A stretch of 61,331 bases of DNA, from positions 1-61,331 of the forward strand of contig JAICXC010000012.1 in assembly GCA_025980665.1 (NCBI GenBank). Reading direction: 5' to 3'. The stretch comes from Bryobacteraceae bacterium (GTDB lineage Bacteria; Acidobacteriota; Terriglobia; Bryobacterales; Bryobacteraceae). The notes under the pieces are model-generated. The model had not been told where the DNA came from and searched no databases. It saw nothing but the letters and a program-made list of their open reading frames with translations. The position numbers were made by a program, and so were the translations under genes. The stretch's first letter is position 1; each line of letters starts with the position of its first letter. Positions 46,167 to 54,803 of this stretch are shown here, in pieces.

Positions 46167-48383
46167 CTAGTGGCCGTCGTTCTCGCCCGTGGACGAGGTG
46201 CGCGGCAGCCCCGGAGTATCTAGCACGATGGCTAGGTAGCCCATCGCCAGGTTATCCGCCTGGAATCCAGCGCCCTGCTTGCTGATGAAGGCAAAGCCGT
46301 GGCAGTACTGGAATCGGGCTTGCGCAATGATGTAGCCGGTGAAGCCCGTGGCAGGTAGAAGAACCGACCCCGCCGGGGTCTGACCGTTGATAGCTCCACC
46401 ATTGAACAGAGTGTACGTGAGCACACCGCCGGCAGGAACGTTCGTGAGCGTTCCGGTACAGCTACCGGGAGTGGTTTGGTTGGTGCACTGCGTGTTCGTC
46501 TGACCGAGGAAGTTCGGCTCGGCAGGCGGCGTCGCATTGCGGTTGTAGAACCACAACTGGACGGGACCGGACTGCGCGGAACCCTTGAACCCGAACACCG
46601 AGGGAGCGGTATTGCCGGGATCAAGCGACGTGTTCGCGATTGCGATTCCAGTGTCGAAGCTGCCACCGGCGGTCGCCGCATTGGTTACGTACGGGAACAG
46701 CAAGTTGCAAGAACACTGCGAGATCGCAAAGAGGTTGGTCGGAGGCGCGATCCGGAGGAACCGAGGAATAGCCAGGGTATTCGGGATGGCGACCGTGTTT
46801 TCCGTACCGGCAGCGAAGGCTGTACGCCTTACGTTGTCGAGCGGATCATAGAACGGAGCGAAGCTGCCCTGGATCTGCGAGATCACGTTCGGAGCAGGCA
46901 GATTGGACGGCAGGTTGGGGATGCCTGCGACCGTTAGCGGAATGGCGACTTTCTCCAGAGCACTGGGGTTGGAGAAGAACACTTCGTACACTGCGAAGCC
47001 GGGGGCTGCGATGCCACCGACCGTTCCTGCGATAGTAGTCGATGGAGAAGTGGATTGAACTACACCACCTACCGTGGTACAGGTGGCGGGTGTTCCGCCA
47101 AAACCAGTGGACGTGGTTCCAGTGATCAGTATTGCGATACCGGTGACACCGCCGCCAATTACGTTCGTGAGATTCGCGCAGTTAGGTACCGATACGCTGG
47201 AGCCCGCTGGAATCTTCGACAAGTTGACGGCAAGCCGCGTACCCTGGGTAGCAATTCCGGCTAAGGTGATACCGGTATCGGTTCCGCCCGCGTTTGAGAA
47301 CGGGACGCCGTTGCCAGCCTGACCCGTTAGCGGCGCCAGCGGATTGTCACCCGCGGTTGTCGCGAAGCTATTGACATAGCCGCTTTCCGTTTCGTACACC
47401 GCGCCAGCGACGTTCTGGTTGTTGGCGACACCCTGAGTCGTGTCAGCTTGAAGGAACTGGTAAGACGGTTTCGCTTGCCCGTTCTTCAACACTTGCGTGA
47501 GACTCTGCGGCTTAAATGCTTCGTTGAAGCCTTCCTGAAACGTATAGGTCAGATTCTGTGTCTGCGCGGCCAAGGAAGTGCACTGGATGAAGTCCAGCTT
47601 GGCGGCATTGAGATTCGGACCGATCAAGCCTAGCTGTACGGTTGCGATCGGGTGCGAAAGGCTGTCCACTGGAAGACCGGTAACCGGGTTGACGATAATG
47701 CTGGCGTTGATCTGTTGGGTCACGTTAGCCACAACCACCGATTTAGCTGTCGCATCGCCGCGAATGTTGGTGATGCGGATGATGCGGTGGCAAGGAGCAC
47801 CCGGCACGGCGATGGACGCCGCGCAAATCGTTCCGGGCGGATCGATCGGGATACCCGCGAATACCACTTGATTGTACTGACCCGTGATCAGGCGGAAAGA
47901 GCGGCCCTGAAACACGTTCGGGTGTCCCGGAGTGCCGTTGTATGTATTTGCCGCGCCGTTGGAGCCGCCTCCCGCGATAGTGCAAACACCCGCACCCGCC
48001 TGAGTATTGTCGGGCGCGTCCGTGCGACCACAATTCAGGATGGGCCGCGTCGGATTGGACGGGGAATTCGGTTCATCGATGATCAACAAGGATTCGAGGA
48101 ACTCGACCTGGTTGATGACCTTAGTGGTTTGGCTGGTTACGTTGACATCGAGGTTAACCGTGATGCCGACGGGCGGTACAGTTTGGCCGGGAGGGGTAGG
48201 AGTTCCACCCGTGCAGTCAAGCTGGATGTCGCCCAACAGCTCGGCGAATCCCTCCGCCCGAACTAAGGTCGATGAGCTAGTACTACTGTTGCATAGAAAA
48301 GCCTGTGCGCTAGCCGATCCGGTGAACCCCGCGAGCAGGGCCACTAGGGCAAGCGCATAAAGACATTTGCGAAAATCTGCCAT
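46167..48383 (-). CDS. Large exported cysteine-containing protein, unrecognised
   Basis: 738 residues from the ATG at 48383 (GGAG eight bases upstream), signal peptide MADFRKCLYALALVALLAGF, SASAQA. No catalytic motif recognised. The mature part is rich in G, T, N, A and V and has 14 cysteines, among them CSCN near residue 580 and single cysteines elsewhere, an even number suited to disulfides outside the cytoplasm. Repeating strand-like segments (VVFAGIPIDPPGTICAASI, FDTGIAIANTSLDPGNTAPSVF) suggest a beta-sandwich surface protein. No C-terminal anchor signal. Terminator downstream; long leader upstream. Confidence 0.8.
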   Translation of the reverse strand: MADFRKCLYALALVALLAGFTGSASAQAFLCNSSTSSSTLVRAEGFAELLGDIQLDCTGGTPTPPGQTVPPVGITVNLDVNVTSQTTKVINQVEFLESLLIIDEPNSPSNPTRPILNCGRTDAPDNTQAGAGVCTIAGGGSNGAANTYNGTPGHPNVFQGRSFRLITGQYNQVVFAGIPIDPPGTICAASIAVPGAPCHRIIRITNIRGDATAKSVVVANVTQQINASIIVNPVTGLPVDSLSHPIATVQLGLIGPNLNAAKLDFIQCTSLAAQTQNLTYTFQEGFNEAFKPQSLTQVLKNGQAKPSYQFLQADTTQGVANNQNVAGAVYETESGYVNSFATTAGDNPLAPLTGQAGNGVPFSNAGGTDTGITLAGIATQGTRLAVNLSKIPAGSSVSVPNCANLTNVIGGGVTGIAILITGTTSTGFGGTPATCTTVGGVVQSTSPSTTIAGTVGGIAAPGFAVYEVFFSNPSALEKVAIPLTVAGIPNLPSNLPAPNVISQIQGSFAPFYDPLDNVRRTAFAAGTENTVAIPNTLAIPRFLRIAPPTNLFAISQCSCNLLFPYVTNAATAGGSFDTGIAIANTSLDPGNTAPSVFGFKGSAQSGPVQLWFYNRNATPPAEPNFLGQTNTQCTNQTTPGSCTGTLTNVPAGGVLTYTLFNGGAINGQTPAGSVLLPATGFTGYIIAQARFQYCHGFAFISKQGAGFQADNLAMGYLAIVLDTPGLPRTSSTGENDGH

Positions 48384-48638
48384 TTCCTTCTCCTTGTGAG
48401 ATCTGAATTTTGAATTGATGGAAGTTCTCTTTTTCAACCTGAGCCTCAATCCTGTTGTCTCGTACGCGAGACTCGAGCCTCTCGATAACCTGTCGGCCGC
48501 TCCGTGCTCGTCACTCTTTCAAAGCTCATTTTGTTTCGACTTCTCTGATATGTACTGCTATGTGCTCGCGGATCCACGGTCAATGAATGCCGCCAAAAAA
48601 ACTGCAAAAGCTGTTACACCCTGGACGCAGTCAGAATA

Positions 48639-48668
48639 TAGATACCACCCTCCGGCGGTTCAAGTCAA
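48639..48668 (-). promoter_or_regulatory. Candidate promoter for the 738-residue exported protein
   Basis: On the minus strand TTGACT (48668-48663) is followed after 18 bases by TATCTA (48644-48639), with the better-matching TATATT at 48640-48635 only at an over-long spacing. The -35 is good, the -10 doubtful. Confidence 0.35.
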
Positions 48669-48706
48669 GCAAAAAGTGATACTTGCGCTTCTTGCCCGAA
48701 GCTTAA

Positions 48707-48748
48707 AACCCGTCTGAGACTGTCTCAATTGATAACACTCGACGGGTT
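48707..48748 (-). terminator. Nested hairpin downstream of gspD
   Basis: On the minus strand AACCCGTC (48748-48741) pairs with GACGGGTT (48714-48707). An inner hairpin TGAGA/TCTCA (48727-48715) forms between them, and TTTTAAGC follows. It starts about 105 bases after the gspD stop and probably ends the secretion operon transcript. Confidence 0.55.
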
Positions 48749-48853
48749 CAGAAACAAACTTTAGCATCGAAAACCGGCTGGGCGCGACCGAACGGAGAAA
48801 AAGCGGACGCGAATGGTACCGTACTAGGCGGCTCCGCGGTGAAGTATCCGCCG

Positions 48854-51148
48854 TTAGTTTATATACTTGCGTAATTTGCGGACGCTGGCCTTGAGCTCCT
48901 GACTGGCCTCCAAGAGATCATTGGCGTCGTAGATGACATGCGGGGTCATAAAAATGATTAGCTCGGTTCGATCATGGCTGTAGGTTTTGTTGCCGAAGAA
49001 ACCGCCTACATAAGGAAGACGGTTCAAGCCGGGAATACCGGACGAGCCGCTATTCGTGTTTTCCGAGATCAGACCTCCGATCGCAACCGTATCGCCGTCC
49101 TGCACGGTGATCTGGGTTTGCACCACCTGCTGATCGAATGAGGGCGTTGGGATGTTAGAGGTGGTTGTGCTCGTAGGATTGCTGACCTCCTGATCGATGA
49201 TGAGCGTAACCACACCGCTGGGATTCACGCGCGCATTTACCTGCAGCGTTACGCCGGTATCGTGCGAAGAAATCGCCTGAGTTTGCGTGTTGGTTCCCCC
49301 GCCCGGAGTAATGATCGTACCGGTAAGCACGGGAACCTGCGCACCAACGTTAATCGAAGCCGGAATGCTGTCGGTGGCAATGAGGCTAGGCTCGGAAATT
49401 ACGCGCGCGTTGGCCGCATTGTCCGTCAGGCTCAAGAAAGCCAGCAGCTCTTTGGCTTGACCCACCACCATCCCGGCCGAAAGCTGCGTAGCGGCATTCA
49501 TCAGGCTCGCCGCGGGAGAGCGATTCTGCCCGCTGACTTTCTGATACAAGTAGTTCACGCCCATCGAAAAACTGCCACTCAGCACCACCGAATAGATTTT
49601 TGCTTCGAGCAGAATCTGGCGCGGCATCACATCCAGTTCCTTGAGCAGTTTCAGAATGCCCTGGTATTGCTGAGCGTCCGCCTGAATCAGCAGAGAGTTA
49701 TCGAGCGGATTGGCGACAATACGAGGCGGGTTCTGGGTGGTGCCTGCAGCCGTGGCCGCGGTAGCAGCGGGGGCTGGCGTGCCCGCGGGCGTAGCGGCTG
49801 CGCCGGAGGGTACGAATCCCAGCGGCCCTGCGGTCGTGACCGGCGTTTGCGCCGCATAGCCGCCGAAGGAGGGGTACCCATATCCGCCACCCATCGCGCC
49901 TCCCATGCCGCCCATCCCGCTCATCATTCCGCAACCTCCACCTGTGCCGCCGAATCCGTTATTGAAGCTGTTCTGGCTGCCATATCCGCTGTTGGTTCCT
50001 CCGATCCCGCCTACTTGAGAACCGCCATAACCGCCGCCATATACTCCGCCATAACCACCGCCATATGCTCCGCCATAACCGCCACCGTACGCGCCCGGAT
50101 AGGAGCCCCCATATCCGTAAGCTCCAGCGCCAGCCGCACCAGCGGGCATGTACAGCTGGTTCAGCGCCATCGCCAAGCACATGGCCTGGCCATAACGAAC
50201 GTGATAAACGTAGGTGTCGATCACGCCGGCGGTGGCTGAAACAGCCACGTCCAGTTTCTTGATCCAGGTCTCGACGGTATCGAACACGCCCGGGTTGGGG
50301 GCCACCGCGATCAAAGTTCCGATACGATCCACTGCCAGGAATCGCACAGAGGAGGTCTTGCTATCGAGCGAAATCGATTTAAGAATGTTCTCCAGCTCCT
50401 TGACCAGGTCAGAGGGCCGCGCGTTGTGAAGCTCGTACAGGCGCACACGTTCTCCCGCAAAGGTATCGCTATCGAACAGCGCAACCAGATCCATCAGGCG
50501 TCGCATGTTCCGGCGGCTGTCCAGAATGAACATCAGATTCGCGGGCGGATAGACTTTGATGACCGCGTTCGGGTCGGTGAATTCCTGGATGATTTTACTC
50601 AACTCATCGACGCTGACGTACTTCAAAAAAACCATGTTGAGTATAAGCTGCTCGTCGGCGGGGATATCCCGTCCGTTGGATTGGAACGGTATCGGCTGGC
50701 GCACGGCGTCGGCCATGGGAACAATGCGGTAGATCTCGCCTTCCTGGATCATTCCGAAGCCATTGACACGCAGGATCATGTCGAGCACATTGCGCGGATC
50801 GAGATTCCGCGTTTCGCCGTAAGTATTGAGCGTGACCGTGCCCTTCACCCGCGGATCGATCTGAATATTAAGGTTGAGCTTGCGCGCCAGTTGATCGACC
50901 ACTTCGGTGAGGGAGACATCCTGCAAGTTCATGACGATGCCGGTGGCCGGGGCCGCCTGTCCGGCGGGTTGCGCAGGTGCTTGTTGTGCAGCCGTCGGCG
51001 GGGGTTGCTGAGGTGGCGGCGCCGGGGCAGGCGGCTGCTGCGCGGGAGCCTGCGGAGCGGGTGGTTGCTGGGCCGGCGCTTGCCAGACCGCCAGGGCCGC
51101 CAAAAGCGAGATCGAAATCAGAAACTTCATCTTGCGCAACTTAATCAT
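48854..51148 (-). CDS. gspD: Outer-membrane secretin (GspD/PilQ family)
   Basis: 764 residues from the ATG at 51148, which overlaps the stop of the preceding gene (ATGA). Signal peptide MKFLISISLLAALAVWQAPAQ follows a short basic head. A Pro/Gln/Ala-rich stretch (residues about 25-70) is followed by an N0 domain (MNLQDVSLTEVVDQLARKLNL), N1/N2 domains, a Gly/Tyr-rich insertion, and the C-terminal secretin domain (residues about 510-740, with VPVLTGTIITPGGG, GDTVAIGGLI and FFGNKTY). It forms the outer-membrane channel. Last gene of the operon. Confidence 0.9.
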   Translation of the reverse strand: MIKLRKMKFLISISLLAALAVWQAPAQQPPAPQAPAQQPPAPAPPPQQPPPTAAQQAPAQPAGQAAPATGIVMNLQDVSLTEVVDQLARKLNLNIQIDPRVKGTVTLNTYGETRNLDPRNVLDMILRVNGFGMIQEGEIYRIVPMADAVRQPIPFQSNGRDIPADEQLILNMVFLKYVSVDELSKIIQEFTDPNAVIKVYPPANLMFILDSRRNMRRLMDLVALFDSDTFAGERVRLYELHNARPSDLVKELENILKSISLDSKTSSVRFLAVDRIGTLIAVAPNPGVFDTVETWIKKLDVAVSATAGVIDTYVYHVRYGQAMCLAMALNQLYMPAGAAGAGAYGYGGSYPGAYGGGYGGAYGGGYGGVYGGGYGGSQVGGIGGTNSGYGSQNSFNNGFGGTGGGCGMMSGMGGMGGAMGGGYGYPSFGGYAAQTPVTTAGPLGFVPSGAAATPAGTPAPAATAATAAGTTQNPPRIVANPLDNSLLIQADAQQYQGILKLLKELDVMPRQILLEAKIYSVVLSGSFSMGVNYLYQKVSGQNRSPAASLMNAATQLSAGMVVGQAKELLAFLSLTDNAANARVISEPSLIATDSIPASINVGAQVPVLTGTIITPGGGTNTQTQAISSHDTGVTLQVNARVNPSGVVTLIIDQEVSNPTSTTTSNIPTPSFDQQVVQTQITVQDGDTVAIGGLISENTNSGSSGIPGLNRLPYVGGFFGNKTYSHDRTELIIFMTPHVIYDANDLLEASQELKASVRKLRKYIN
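50022..50093 (-). repeat. Three tandem 24-base repeats in gspD
   Basis: Units at 50022-50045, 50046-50069 and 50070-50093, nearly identical, encode three copies of an eight-residue Gly/Tyr unit (AYGGGYGG-like). They lie in a longer Gly/Tyr/Met-rich segment spanning about 49850-50150. Copy number may vary between strains by slippage. Confidence 0.85.
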
Positions 51149-51873
51149 TGAATGGGCTCCCATTGACACATCTGACCGAACATGCCAGGAGTAATGGTTT
51201 TTTTGAATCCATCCTTCACTGTGCCAGCCGGGCTGTTATCGCCTGCGACGCATCCGCGGACTCCGCCATTTGACGGCCCAAGGACCGGATCCTTGCTCGT
51301 GCTAATGCCGATGATGGGAGCGGCGGGAGCAACTTGGCCCGTAGGCACAGGAGGCAACCCGGCCTGCGGCTGCGGCGCATCTTTGCGCTTCAGTTCCTCG
51401 AGCGGATAGCGCAGCGTCTTATCTTTCCATTCAAACGTGATGGTGTCGCGATCGAACGCGACCAGCTTGAACGGTCCCACTTTGTCCCCCGCATGAAAGC
51501 CTTTCTGCGCGCCCTTCTCGGTACTGAGAATCGCGACGGGCTCGTTGATCCCCATCTGGCCGAAGTATTCGGGGCGCGGCGGGGGTGGCTCCTCCGGTTT
51601 TGGCGGCGGCGGCGCAACGGTCTCGATAATCACGTTCGGATTGCGATCCTTCGAGAACAGCGTCTTCTGCGCGACGTCCAGATAGTTGGCCGGCACGACC
51701 GCTTCGGGCGGCGTGGGCGAGGGCGGCGGAAGCTGGGCTTTGGCACGCGCGGCTTTCGCCAGCGTGGCCAGTTCCTGGGCACGGGTCTCACGCCAGTGCG
51801 CGCGCAGCATCCATCCGAGCGTTCCTAACAACGCCAGCAGAGCGAGATTCAAAGCGAGGATCTTACGGTTCAT
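51145..51873 (-). CDS. GspC/PilP-like inner-membrane linker protein
   Basis: 242 residues from the ATG at 51873. One N-terminal membrane span (ILALNLALLALLGTLGWML), a coiled charged segment, a Pro-rich linker (residues about 52-105), and a GspC/PilP-like homology region (MGINEPVAILSTEKGAQKGFHAGDKVGPFKLVAFDRDTI is the core; positions about 115-155). No PDZ domain. The C-terminus has GVRGCVAGDN and MFGQMCQWEP, a cysteine pair that could form a disulfide. It would connect the inner-membrane platform to the secretin encoded next. Confidence 0.75.
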   Translation of the reverse strand: MNRKILALNLALLALLGTLGWMLRAHWRETRAQELATLAKAARAKAQLPPPSPTPPEAVVPANYLDVAQKTLFSKDRNPNVIIETVAPPPPKPEEPPPPRPEYFGQMGINEPVAILSTEKGAQKGFHAGDKVGPFKLVAFDRDTITFEWKDKTLRYPLEELKRKDAPQPQAGLPPVPTGQVAPAAPIIGISTSKDPVLGPSNGGVRGCVAGDNSPAGTVKDGFKKTITPGMFGQMCQWEPIQ

Positions 51874-51886
51874 GTGTACGCTGCGG

Positions 51887-52471
51887 CTACGCTCCCTTCT
51901 TCGGCGCAAGATTCTTTGGTACCAGGCCCGCTACGGTGATGCGGACATTCAACGTTTTCTGCTTTGGATCGCCGGCAAGCACACGCAGATCGCGCGTCGC
52001 GATCAGCTCGGGCCGAGCGGCCAAAGCAGCCAGGAAATTGAGCAGCTGCTCGATGCGGCATTCGACTTGAATAGAGACATTCACCGCACCGTAATCGTCG
52101 CCGAAGGCGCTGATGGCGCCGAGCTCGTAGTTGCGGAGCGTGAGCGACTCGGAGGCTGCCAGATCGCGGAGGATCGTTACCACCTGCGCCTGGGCCTGGG
52201 GCGCGGTTTCCGCGCGGATCAGCCCTTTCTCGCGACTCTCCAGGTCGGCAGCGACCTTCTTCAAAATCTCCTGTTTTCCCGGAACCGTTGCGGCGATCTC
52301 GCGTACTCGTGCCAGGCGCTGTTCCATTTGCGGCACGGACTGCGGAGACGCCTCCGCGAGCGCAGGCGTGCCGGCCGGCCAGAATTCATAGGCGAGCACG
52401 AGGGCAGTTAGCGCCAGCGTTGCGCCCAAAGCAATCACGGCCTTCTTTTCGCGCGGTTCCAGTTTTCTCAT
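51887..52471 (-). CDS. GspM/PilO-like inner-membrane protein
   Basis: 194 residues from the ATG at 52471, overlapping the previous gene by four bases. One membrane span (KAVIALGATLALTALVLAYEF) follows a basic cytoplasmic head (MRKLEPREK). Next is a coiled coil (residues about 45-90, MEQRLARVREIAATVPGKQ), then a ferredoxin-like fold typical of PilO (LRDLAASESLTLRNYELG, VNVSIQVECRIEQLLNFLAAL). A long open frame upstream, covering the neighbour in another frame, is a shadow. Confidence 0.8.
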   Translation of the reverse strand: MRKLEPREKKAVIALGATLALTALVLAYEFWPAGTPALAEASPQSVPQMEQRLARVREIAATVPGKQEILKKVAADLESREKGLIRAETAPQAQAQVVTILRDLAASESLTLRNYELGAISAFGDDYGAVNVSIQVECRIEQLLNFLAALAARPELIATRDLRVLAGDPKQKTLNVRITVAGLVPKNLAPKKGA

Positions 52472-53781
52472 GGAAGCTTGCCTTGGCGGCTGGCCTCGCG
52501 CGTGGTCCGGATGCGGAATATCTCGCCGGTCGCCGTGCGCTGGGGTGGCGACACAAATTCGGAAGATTCGAACTGCGGCGACGCATCGATCGCCTTTAGC
52601 AAAACTGCGGCCTGATCGGTCTCGCCGGTCACGGCGACCTGCTGGCCGTTTAGATCGAGCGACGTGAGCCAGGCAGGCGGAGCCAGCAGACGAGTCATCT
52701 CCGCCAACACATCCATGTCGGCCTTGCTGCGGGCGCGGAAAGCATCCAGCAGGAGCGTGCGCTTGCGCGTCAAGTCGATGTCGCGATCGAGCGCCGCGGC
52801 GCGGGTGGCAGCCGGTTGAACTTTGGCAATTTCCGCATTGATCTCGCCCAAATAGCGGCGGCTTTCGAATCCCGGGAGGGCGGTAGTCGCGCCCACCGCC
52901 AGCAGCACCAGCGCCGCCAACACTGTGGAAGGAACCCACACCATGGGCGAACTGGTTTGGCGCTGCTCGACCGGTAGCAAGTTCAGCGGAAGACAAGAGC
53001 GCGGACATGCCGAACCGAGTGCAGCGGCGAAAGGCAGCGCGGGATCGGCTCTGAGCATCTCCCGCAGAGGCAGCATGGTAGGCGCGGATTCTAACCGGAG
53101 TTCGGCTGAGGCCAGCGCCGCGGCGCGTTCCAAGTCGACGCCTTCCTGCATGTGGAAAGCAGCCGAGAAAACCGGTTTGGACGGGCTTTCGCCATAAATT
53201 TCGATTTCGCTCTCGCTGGCCTCGTAGGCCAGTAGCTCAGCGGGCGGAGTGCCGCCGAACATCCGCAACGCCGAATACGTCACCGCGGCAGAGCAGGTGA
53301 ATCCGGCAATCTTGATTCCGGCTTCCGCAAACAGCGTGGCATAGCGCTGGACCACATCACGGCGTACAATCGCCACCAACACGGTGGAAGAATGCTCGAG
53401 CTGCGTCCAGCTGGAGACCACGTCGTCTTCGTTGTAGGGATGCAAGCCATCCAGCTGGAACTGAATCGCGCCGGCCAGGTCCTTGCCGGAAACTCCCGGC
53501 ATGGCCAGTTGGCGGATGATTACTTCGTGACGCGGCAGCACGACGTTGGCCGCGACGTGACGCATTCCAAGCTTGCCCAGAAACGCCGCATAGTCGGCTC
53601 CCCAGCCGGCTGCGGGCTGATGTTGAACATCATCCACGGTGAAGCCGCCCAGGACGCGCGCGCCTTGGGGTCTCACTCGCACTGCGGAAACTCGCAGGGA
53701 TTCGCTACCCTTGGGTCCGGCGATATCCAGGCCGACGCCGCTTCCGATCGCCGTCCACTTTCTGAGTCCGGCGGGGATCAT
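52468..53781 (-). CDS. GspL-like protein: PilM-like actin fold fused to a PilN-like part
   Basis: 437 residues from the ATG at 53781 (ATGA overlap with the upstream gene). The first 270 residues resemble PilM/GspL cytoplasmic actin-fold domains (WTAIGSGVGLDIAGPKG, ANVVLPRHEVIIRQLAMPG, DLAGAIQFQLDGLHPYNED). A membrane helix (PSTVLAALVLLAVGATTAL, about residue 295) and a PilN-like coiled and ferredoxin-like C-terminal part follow (AWLTSLDLNGQQVAVTGETD). Recruits the ATPase to the platform. Confidence 0.8.
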   Translation of the reverse strand: MIPAGLRKWTAIGSGVGLDIAGPKGSESLRVSAVRVRPQGARVLGGFTVDDVQHQPAAGWGADYAAFLGKLGMRHVAANVVLPRHEVIIRQLAMPGVSGKDLAGAIQFQLDGLHPYNEDDVVSSWTQLEHSSTVLVAIVRRDVVQRYATLFAEAGIKIAGFTCSAAVTYSALRMFGGTPPAELLAYEASESEIEIYGESPSKPVFSAAFHMQEGVDLERAAALASAELRLESAPTMLPLREMLRADPALPFAAALGSACPRSCLPLNLLPVEQRQTSSPMVWVPSTVLAALVLLAVGATTALPGFESRRYLGEINAEIAKVQPAATRAAALDRDIDLTRKRTLLLDAFRARSKADMDVLAEMTRLLAPPAWLTSLDLNGQQVAVTGETDQAAVLLKAIDASPQFESSEFVSPPQRTATGEIFRIRTTREASRQGKLP

Positions 53782-54803
53782 GGCAACTTCTTCCCGGTGT
53801 ACGGCGCGGGCGTGGCTGCCGCGAACTCCGACCATGCATCTTCGTAAAATCGCAGAACGCGCAACTGGATTGGATCGCGCAGGCGATTCCGCGGCGGAAG
53901 GACTAGCTTCGCTACGGCGGATGCGGAGCGGACCACTTCAGACGGCGAGCCGTCGGGCCGGCGCAGCCGCGCGGTGGCCCGGATATTCCAGATGAGATGT
54001 TCCCCGTTTACCTCCAGGCGGTTGACGGGAATACCCAGCGCGGCAACTTCCGCCAGATTGCGAAAGGGCGCCTGGGCACGGCGCTGCATCAGTTGAGCGA
54101 TGGCTGCGGGCGAGGCTCCCAGAGTTTCGAGCAACGCGGGACTGATCCCATTCGCGTCGAATGGACCAGTCGATCCCCAGACAGACAAGCTGTCACGCAG
54201 GCCTCCGCGCGGGGATAAGCGATCCCCTTCCAATACGTAGTTTCCGTAATACAGTTCTGGAGTTATCCCCGGCACCAGCAATAATTCCTCGATCTCTTCA
54301 AAAGACGCGCCTCGCGGCTGAAAAGTCGAACCCGACGTCTCATTCGAGGAGTCAGCAACAGACCCACCACCGCCGCGCCAGCTCTGAATCCCGGCGCTTA
54401 CCTGCGCTGCACGCCGGGTGTCCCCGGTCAAGGCAGTCACCAGGCGCACCAGATCCTCCCCCGAAGCTTGATTGATGTTGAGCTTGGCGGCCTCGGGCGT
54501 CATTTCTACAACGACGTCTCCGCTGGGATATGAAAAGTAAAAGCGAGATTTTTCACTGTACTGATGGCGATCGAAGAACTGATCGGATCCGGTTCCCCAC
54601 AACAGCCATTGCGTCGCCCGATCCACCGATCCGGTGGCGAGATACATCGCGCGAAGACCATCGCCTGCCGTGCCGGCATGATCCGTCTCGGCGCGAATCG
54701 ATGTGGATATAGATAGCGCTATCGCGGCCAGCGCGGCCGAGACCCACAGGACCGTCAGCAGCGCGCCGCCTGCCTCGTCGCGCCGCTGGCTGTTAGTAAT
54801 CAT
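53778..54803 (-). CDS. gspK: GspK-like minor pseudopilin
   Basis: 341 residues from the ATG at 54803, overlapping the previous gene by 11 bases. The N-terminal segment RRDEAGGALLTVLWVSAALAA is the GspK type of prepilin signal without the usual Glu5. The large body contains helix-hairpin-helix-like LNINQASGEDLVRLVTALTG and SFEEIEELLLVPGITPELYY, as in GspK. It caps the pseudopilus tip with I and J. Confidence 0.88.
   Translation of the reverse strand: MITNSQRRDEAGGALLTVLWVSAALAAIALSISTSIRAETDHAGTAGDGLRAMYLATGSVDRATQWLLWGTGSDQFFDRHQYSEKSRFYFSYPSGDVVVEMTPEAAKLNINQASGEDLVRLVTALTGDTRRAAQVSAGIQSWRGGGGSVADSSNETSGSTFQPRGASFEEIEELLLVPGITPELYYGNYVLEGDRLSPRGGLRDSLSVWGSTGPFDANGISPALLETLGASPAAIAQLMQRRAQAPFRNLAEVAALGIPVNRLEVNGEHLIWNIRATARLRRPDGSPSEVVRSASAVAKLVLPPRNRLRDPIQLRVLRFYEDAWSEFAAATPAPYTGKKLP

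Larger units (their letters stand above)
48384..48853 (-). promoter_or_regulatory. 470-base intergenic region between gspD and the exported protein gene
   Basis: Less G+C-rich than its surroundings and without a convincing gene. From the gspD side it holds a nested hairpin followed by TTTT (48707-48748), then a possible -35 TTGACT at 48663-48668 on the minus strand, then a leader of about 250 bases. The leader contains a small perfect hairpin (GTCTCG/CGAGAC, 48457-48472) and ends in AAGGAG before the ATG at 48383. Confidence 0.5.

Noticed and set aside
48415-48717. 100-codon open frame on the plus strand in the gspD downstream gap
   Set aside because: Atypical codon use, no domain, overlaps the probable terminator and promoter of minus-strand genes.
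49262-50239. 325-codon open frame opposite gspD
   Set aside because: Ser/Arg/Ala-rich translation generated by the Gly/Tyr repeats on the other strand.
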